A stretch of 7,913 nt of DNA from an uncultured Acidimicrobiales bacterium (GTDB lineage: Bacteria; Actinomycetota; Acidimicrobiia; Acidimicrobiales; SZUA-35). Positions 6,240 through 7,913 of this stretch are shown piece after piece. Each line of letters starts with the position of its first letter. Position 1 is the stretch's first letter. The notes under the pieces were generated by a model. It was not told the DNA's origin. It ran no database searches and was given only the letters and a program-made list of their open reading frames with translations. The stretch is from assembly GCA_938008925.1 (NCBI GenBank), contig CALLIQ010000228.1:1-7913 (forward strand), read 5' to 3'. The translations under genes were made by a program, and so were the position numbers.

Positions 6240-6265
6240 AACCGGGCAGTGTCCAAGCGCATTCC
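6240..6265 (-). promoter_or_regulatory. SigR/SigH-type promoter of the sigma factor gene
   Basis: On the minus strand GGAAT (6265-6261) and GTT (6242-6240) are separated by exactly 18 nt. This is the established SigR/SigH promoter pattern in actinobacteria. Transcription should start near 6230, immediately before or at the sigma start. Its position in front of a SigR-like gene implies positive autoregulation. Confidence 0.75.
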
Positions 6266-6324
6266 GCCAGTGTCGCATACGGGCGGGTAAAGCCAACGGA
6301 AGCAGCCCGGCGAGTCGCCGGCCG

Positions 6325-6330
6325 TAGAAT
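6325..6330 (+). promoter_or_regulatory. -10 hexamer of a leaderless glbO promoter
   Basis: TAGAAT matches the TATAAT consensus at 5 of 6 positions and ends 6 nt before ATG 6337, so transcription is expected to begin at the start codon. There is no good -35. A perfect 6-bp dyad, CCGGCG-AGT-CGCCGG (6307-6321), lies immediately upstream and could be an operator. Confidence 0.55.
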
Positions 6331-6336
6331 CGAGCG

Positions 6337-6744
6337 ATGAGTGATCAGCCCGAGGTGACGTTGTTCGAGGCCGTTGGAGGAGCGGACTACTTCGATGCTC
6401 TCGTCGATGCCTTCTACGACATCGTCGAGGACGATGCGCTGCTCCGCCCCATCTACCCGGACGACCTCACGTTGCCGAGGCGTCACACCAGCCTCTTCCT
6501 CCAGCAGTACTGGGGCGGGCCGTCGACATACAGCGATCAACGCGGTCATCCCCGTCTGCGGATGCGTCACGCGCCCTTCGTGATCGGCGAGCCGGAGCGT
6601 GATGCGTGGCTGGCCGCAATGACCAAAGCGGTCGACGAGGTTCCCATGTCGGAATACCTCGAGCCGGATGGCCAGAATGTCGCCAAAGGAATGCTCAACG
6701 GGTATTTCGATCACGCGAGCACCGCGATGATCAATCACGCCTGA
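6337..6744 (+). CDS. glbO: Group II truncated haemoglobin (trHbO)
   Basis: A 135-residue 2-over-2 globin that binds haem and handles O2, NO or peroxide; the group II type is linked in mycobacteria to aerobic metabolism and redox protection. The protein follows the family layout: FEAVGG at the start, B10 Tyr Y27 in AFYDIV, CD1 Tyr Y40, then FLQQYWGGPSTYS, then HPRLRMRHAPF with proximal histidine H78, and G8 Trp W91. The length is typical and all key haem-pocket residues are present. ATG 6337 has no clear Shine-Dalgarno but lies 6 nt after TAGAAT, which favours leaderless translation. It is transcribed divergently from the sigma factor gene, with starts 118 nt apart. Shared stress control is plausible but is not shown by a SigR site on this strand. 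Confidence 0.95.
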   Translation: MSDQPEVTLFEAVGGADYFDALVDAFYDIVEDDALLRPIYPDDLTLPRRHTSLFLQQYWGGPSTYSDQRGHPRLRMRHAPFVIGEPERDAWLAAMTKAVDEVPMSEYLEPDGQNVAKGMLNGYFDHASTAMINHA

Positions 6745-6829
6745 TCCGGAGCGAACGGGGCATTCTTTCACAATTGTCCCCCGGGGGCGCGGCACTGCGG
6801 AACCCCAGTAAACAAAGGGCGAACAATGC

Positions 6830-6857
6830 TTGACACCGGGTCGGGGGACGATTCAAC
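6830..6857 (+). promoter_or_regulatory. Candidate hup promoter
   Basis: A perfect TTGACA -35 (6830-6835) is followed 16 nt later by TTCAAC (6852-6857), a weak -10 (3 of 6). It lies about 50-75 nt before the HU start, in the most AT-rich part of the local intergenic region. The -10 assignment is uncertain. Confidence 0.45.
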
Positions 6858-6905
6858 TTCTCGTGTTCCCCGTACTCGCGGGCAAGACAAATGGAGGAGT
6901 TCGCC

Positions 6906-7181
6906 ATGAATAAGACAGAGCTGGTTGATGCAGTTGCCGAGGGATCGGGTGTCTCCAAGAAGGATGCTGGGGCGGTGATCGACGCCATGTTCGACGTCGT
7001 GATGTCGTCCGTCGGAAGCGGTGAGAAGGTCACCATTCCGGGCGTCATTTCGTTCGAGCAGGTCGATCGCAAGGCTCGCAAGGGCTTCAACCCCCAGACC
7101 AAGGAGCCGATCGACATTCCCGCCTCCAAGGCCGTGAAGATCACGGCCGGGTCTCGCCTCAAGGCTGCGGCGAAGGGCTGA
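6906..7181 (+). CDS. hup: HU-family DNA-binding protein
   Basis: A 91-residue nucleoid protein that dimerises and bends DNA without strong sequence specificity. It begins MNKTELVDAVAEGSGVSKK, has the FDVV...GEKVTIPGVISFE core, and the DNA-binding arm region RKARKGFNPQTKEPIDIPAS followed by KAVKITAGSRLK. The arm proline in NPQTKEPIDIP matches the HU/IHF signature. The protein is of the short type: it ends with KAAAKG and lacks the long Lys/Ala tail of mycobacterial HupB. ATG 6906 is preferred over in-frame ATG 6891, because GGAGGAG (6893-6899), a near-perfect Shine-Dalgarno, overlaps the earlier ATG and has ideal spacing to the later one. Strong translation signals and a strong terminator-like hairpin fit an abundant protein. 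Confidence 0.97.
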   Translation: MNKTELVDAVAEGSGVSKKDAGAVIDAMFDVVMSSVGSGEKVTIPGVISFEQVDRKARKGFNPQTKEPIDIPASKAVKITAGSRLKAAAKG

Positions 7182-7188
7182 TTCCGAG

Positions 7189-7205
7189 GCCGGTCTCCGA
7201 CCGGC
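7189..7205 (+). terminator. Small hairpin just after hup
   Basis: GCCGGTC (7189-7195) and GACCGGC (7199-7205) form a 7-bp stem with a 3-nt loop, 8 nt after the hup stop. It has no T-tract. It may act with the larger hairpin downstream in ending the hup transcript or protecting its 3' end. Confidence 0.4.
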
Positions 7206-7216
7206 ACATCGTGAGT

Positions 7217-7246
7217 GAACGTGGCGCCCCTGTGGGCGCCACGTTC
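7217..7246 (+). terminator. Perfect 13-bp hairpin, probable hup terminator
   Basis: GAACGTGGCGCCC (7217-7229) is exactly complementary to 7234-7246, with a CTGT loop. The stem starts 36 nt after the hup stop. Only a pyrimidine-rich stretch without a T-run follows, as in many high-GC terminators. Confidence 0.7.
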
Positions 7247-7293
7247 GCGTCTCCCCGTCTCGCCGTCTTCCCGTCTTCCCGGCGGTCCGGCGC

Positions 7294-7365
7294 TTCTGGA
7301 GGCTGTGCGCGCCTCGTCGACCTCGCTCACCACTGCCCGTTCTGGAGGCTGTGCGCGCCTCGTCG
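7294..7365 (+). repeat. Two identical 26-bp direct repeats, plus a diverged third copy
   Basis: Positions 7294-7319 and 7340-7365 are identical over 26 bp, starting TTCTGGAG and containing GTGCGCGCCTCGTCG, with a 46-bp period. A diverged copy begins at 7370 (TTCCGGAG), agreeing at about 17 of 22 positions. The two 20-nt interspaces are unrelated to each other as far as I can see. The copies are too few and irregular for a CRISPR array. Confidence 0.8.
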
Positions 7366-7449
7366 TCCGTTCCGGAGACGGACCGCGCCTCTCGCGGCGC
7401 GCTGGCTCTCCAGAACGAACGGGGGAGCTCGAGGAGCCTCCAGAACGGG
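7336..7449. repeat. 15-bp inverted repeat linking the two repeat blocks
   Basis: CCCGTTCTGGAGGCT (7336-7350) is the exact reverse complement of AGCCTCCAGAACGGG (7435-7449). This shows the left and right blocks are the same repeat family in opposite orientations and could fold into a large stem-loop when transcribed. Confidence 0.75.
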
Positions 7450-7499
7450 TGCCAGCTCGAGGAGACTCCAGAACGGGGGAGCGCGGTGGATCTCCAGAA
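7408..7499 (+). repeat. Four CTCCAGAA units at 26-30 bp spacing
   Basis: CTCCAGAA occurs at 7408, 7438, 7466 and 7492, each the reverse complement of the TTCTGGAG core of the left block. The first three are followed by CG and G-rich sequence. AGCTCGAGGAG is also repeated (7426-7436, 7454-7464), giving a unit of about 28 bp. Spacing shrinks from 30 to 28 to 26 bp. Confidence 0.75.
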
Positions 7500-7545
7500 G
7501 ACGAGGGGCGAGCGGGCGTCCGACGTTTGGAACGTGCGTGGCGGC

Positions 7546-7551
7546 TAGGTT
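7546..7551 (+). promoter_or_regulatory. Candidate -10 hexamer of leaderless fabZ
   Basis: TAGGTT (TAnnnT type) ends 8 nt before ATG 7560, so the transcript would start at or within a nucleotide or two of the start codon. No Shine-Dalgarno and no clear -35 are visible. Confidence 0.45.
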
Positions 7552-7559
7552 TCTCGGCA

Positions 7560-7913
7560 ATGACTGACTTGCCTCGCCCGATCGACATTCTCCCGCACCG
7601 ACCGCCATTCTTGCTGGTCGACGAGTTGATCGAGCTCGTGCCGTCGGAGCGAGTGCGGGCCCGTTGGCATCTCACGGGTGAGGAGAGCTTCTTCGCCGGT
7701 CACTTCCCCGGCGCCCCCGTGCTGCCGGGCGTGCTCATGATCGAGGCACTGGCCCAGACGGGCGCATGCGCCCCGTTGTCCGACCCGAAGTTCGCCGGCC
7801 GCATCCCCTTCTTCGGAGGGGTCGACAAGGTGAAGTTTCGCCGTCAGGTCGTCCCCGGGGAGACACTCGAGCTCGAGATGGAGTTCGGCAGGATCAGCGC
7901 GCGAGGCGGGCGC
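7560..7913 (+). CDS. fabZ: 3-Hydroxyacyl-ACP dehydratase FabZ (5' part)
   Basis: FabZ removes water from 3-hydroxyacyl-ACP to give trans-2-enoyl-ACP in the type II fatty acid synthesis cycle. The gene runs off the right edge after 118 codons, roughly four fifths of a usual FabZ. The hot-dog-fold signature is clear: ILPHRPPFLLVDEL near the start, then GHFPGAPVLPGVLMIEALAQ with catalytic H48 and E62, 14 residues apart as in characterised FabZ enzymes, and FFGGVDKVKFRRQVVPGE after that. ATG 7560 gives the expected N-terminus. It lacks a Shine-Dalgarno but has TAGGTT 8 nt upstream, suggesting leaderless expression. It is separated from hup by a terminator hairpin and the repeat field, so it is probably transcribed independently. 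Confidence 0.96.
   Translation, partial: MTDLPRPIDILPHRPPFLLVDELIELVPSERVRARWHLTGEESFFAGHFPGAPVLPGVLMIEALAQTGACAPLSDPKFAGRIPFFGGVDKVKFRRQVVPGETLELEMEFGRISARGGR

Larger units (their letters stand above)
7247..7545. other. Non-coding intergenic stretch made largely of short repeats
   Basis: Between the hup terminator and the fabZ promoter there is no ORF with recognisable protein features. The predicted products on either strand are Arg/Ser/Gly- or Pro-rich and lack ribosome binding sites. The space holds a pyrimidine-rich start (7251-7280) and then two blocks of related repeats in opposite orientation, described separately. No RNA gene family is recognised. Confidence 0.6.

Noticed and set aside
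6770..6787. Palindromes ACAATTGT and CCCCCGGGGG after glbO as terminator or operator
   Set aside because: Both are perfect palindromes without a loop, so they do not make a normal terminator stem. No further support for a binding site was seen.
7294..7499. Possible CRISPR array
   Set aside because: Only two long identical copies exist, the spacing varies, the unit changes orientation half-way, and no cas gene is in the window.
7211..7567. 118-codon plus-strand frame after hup
   Set aside because: It begins inside the terminator region, lacks a ribosome binding site, and its Arg/Gly/Ser-rich product is explained by the repeats.
6731..7675. 314-codon minus-strand frame across hup and the repeat field
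   Set aside because: It covers hup, the terminator, the repeats and the fabZ start. The product is Arg/Ser/Pro-rich with no domain.

Overview
The window is high-GC bacterial DNA with dense, mostly short-spaced genes and frequent GTG starts. The gene complement points to an actinobacterium: a SigR/SigH-type sigma factor with an RsrA-like zinc anti-sigma factor, a mycobacterial-style long LeuA, a group II truncated haemoglobin (GlbO) and several probable leaderless genes. A deep-branching lineage such as Acidimicrobiia would fit, but that is inference from gene style and cannot be proven from this sequence.

Layout. (1) Positions 1-1988, plus strand: the tail of an unidentified gene (possibly GatB/YqeY-like), then trpC, trpF and a small cysteine/histidine-rich protein with a HIT-like HxHxH motif. 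TrpF and TrpC catalyse consecutive steps of tryptophan synthesis. trpC has no ATG/GTG/TTG available and appears to start at CTG, overlapping the preceding stop. (2) 2052-3428, plus strand: a DUF3179 lipoprotein with a long acidic linker, ending in a convergent intergenic hairpin. (3) 6265-3491, minus strand: an ECF sigma factor gene behind a perfect SigR-type promoter (GGAAT-N18-GTT), a 4-nt overlapping anti-sigma gene with RsrA zinc-ligand spacing, then a 14-residue leader peptide with 6 leucines, a strong hairpin and leuA. (4) 6337-6744, plus strand: glbO, divergent from the sigma gene. (5) 6906-7181, plus strand: an HU protein with a strong Shine-Dalgarno and a perfect 13-bp terminator-like hairpin. 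(6) 7250-7545: a non-coding repeat field with TTCTGGAG-type units in one orientation followed by CTCCAGAA units in the other. (7) 7560 to the end: the first 118 codons of fabZ.

Two regulatory units stand out. One is a thiol/oxidative-stress switch (sigma plus anti-sigma, apparently autoregulated). The other is a leucine-sensing leader immediately in front of leuA, whose promoter lies inside the end of the anti-sigma gene. In addition, trpF, glbO, fabZ and the leuA leader peptide each have a TAnnnT -10 hexamer only 6-9 nt before the start codon, as expected for leaderless mRNAs.
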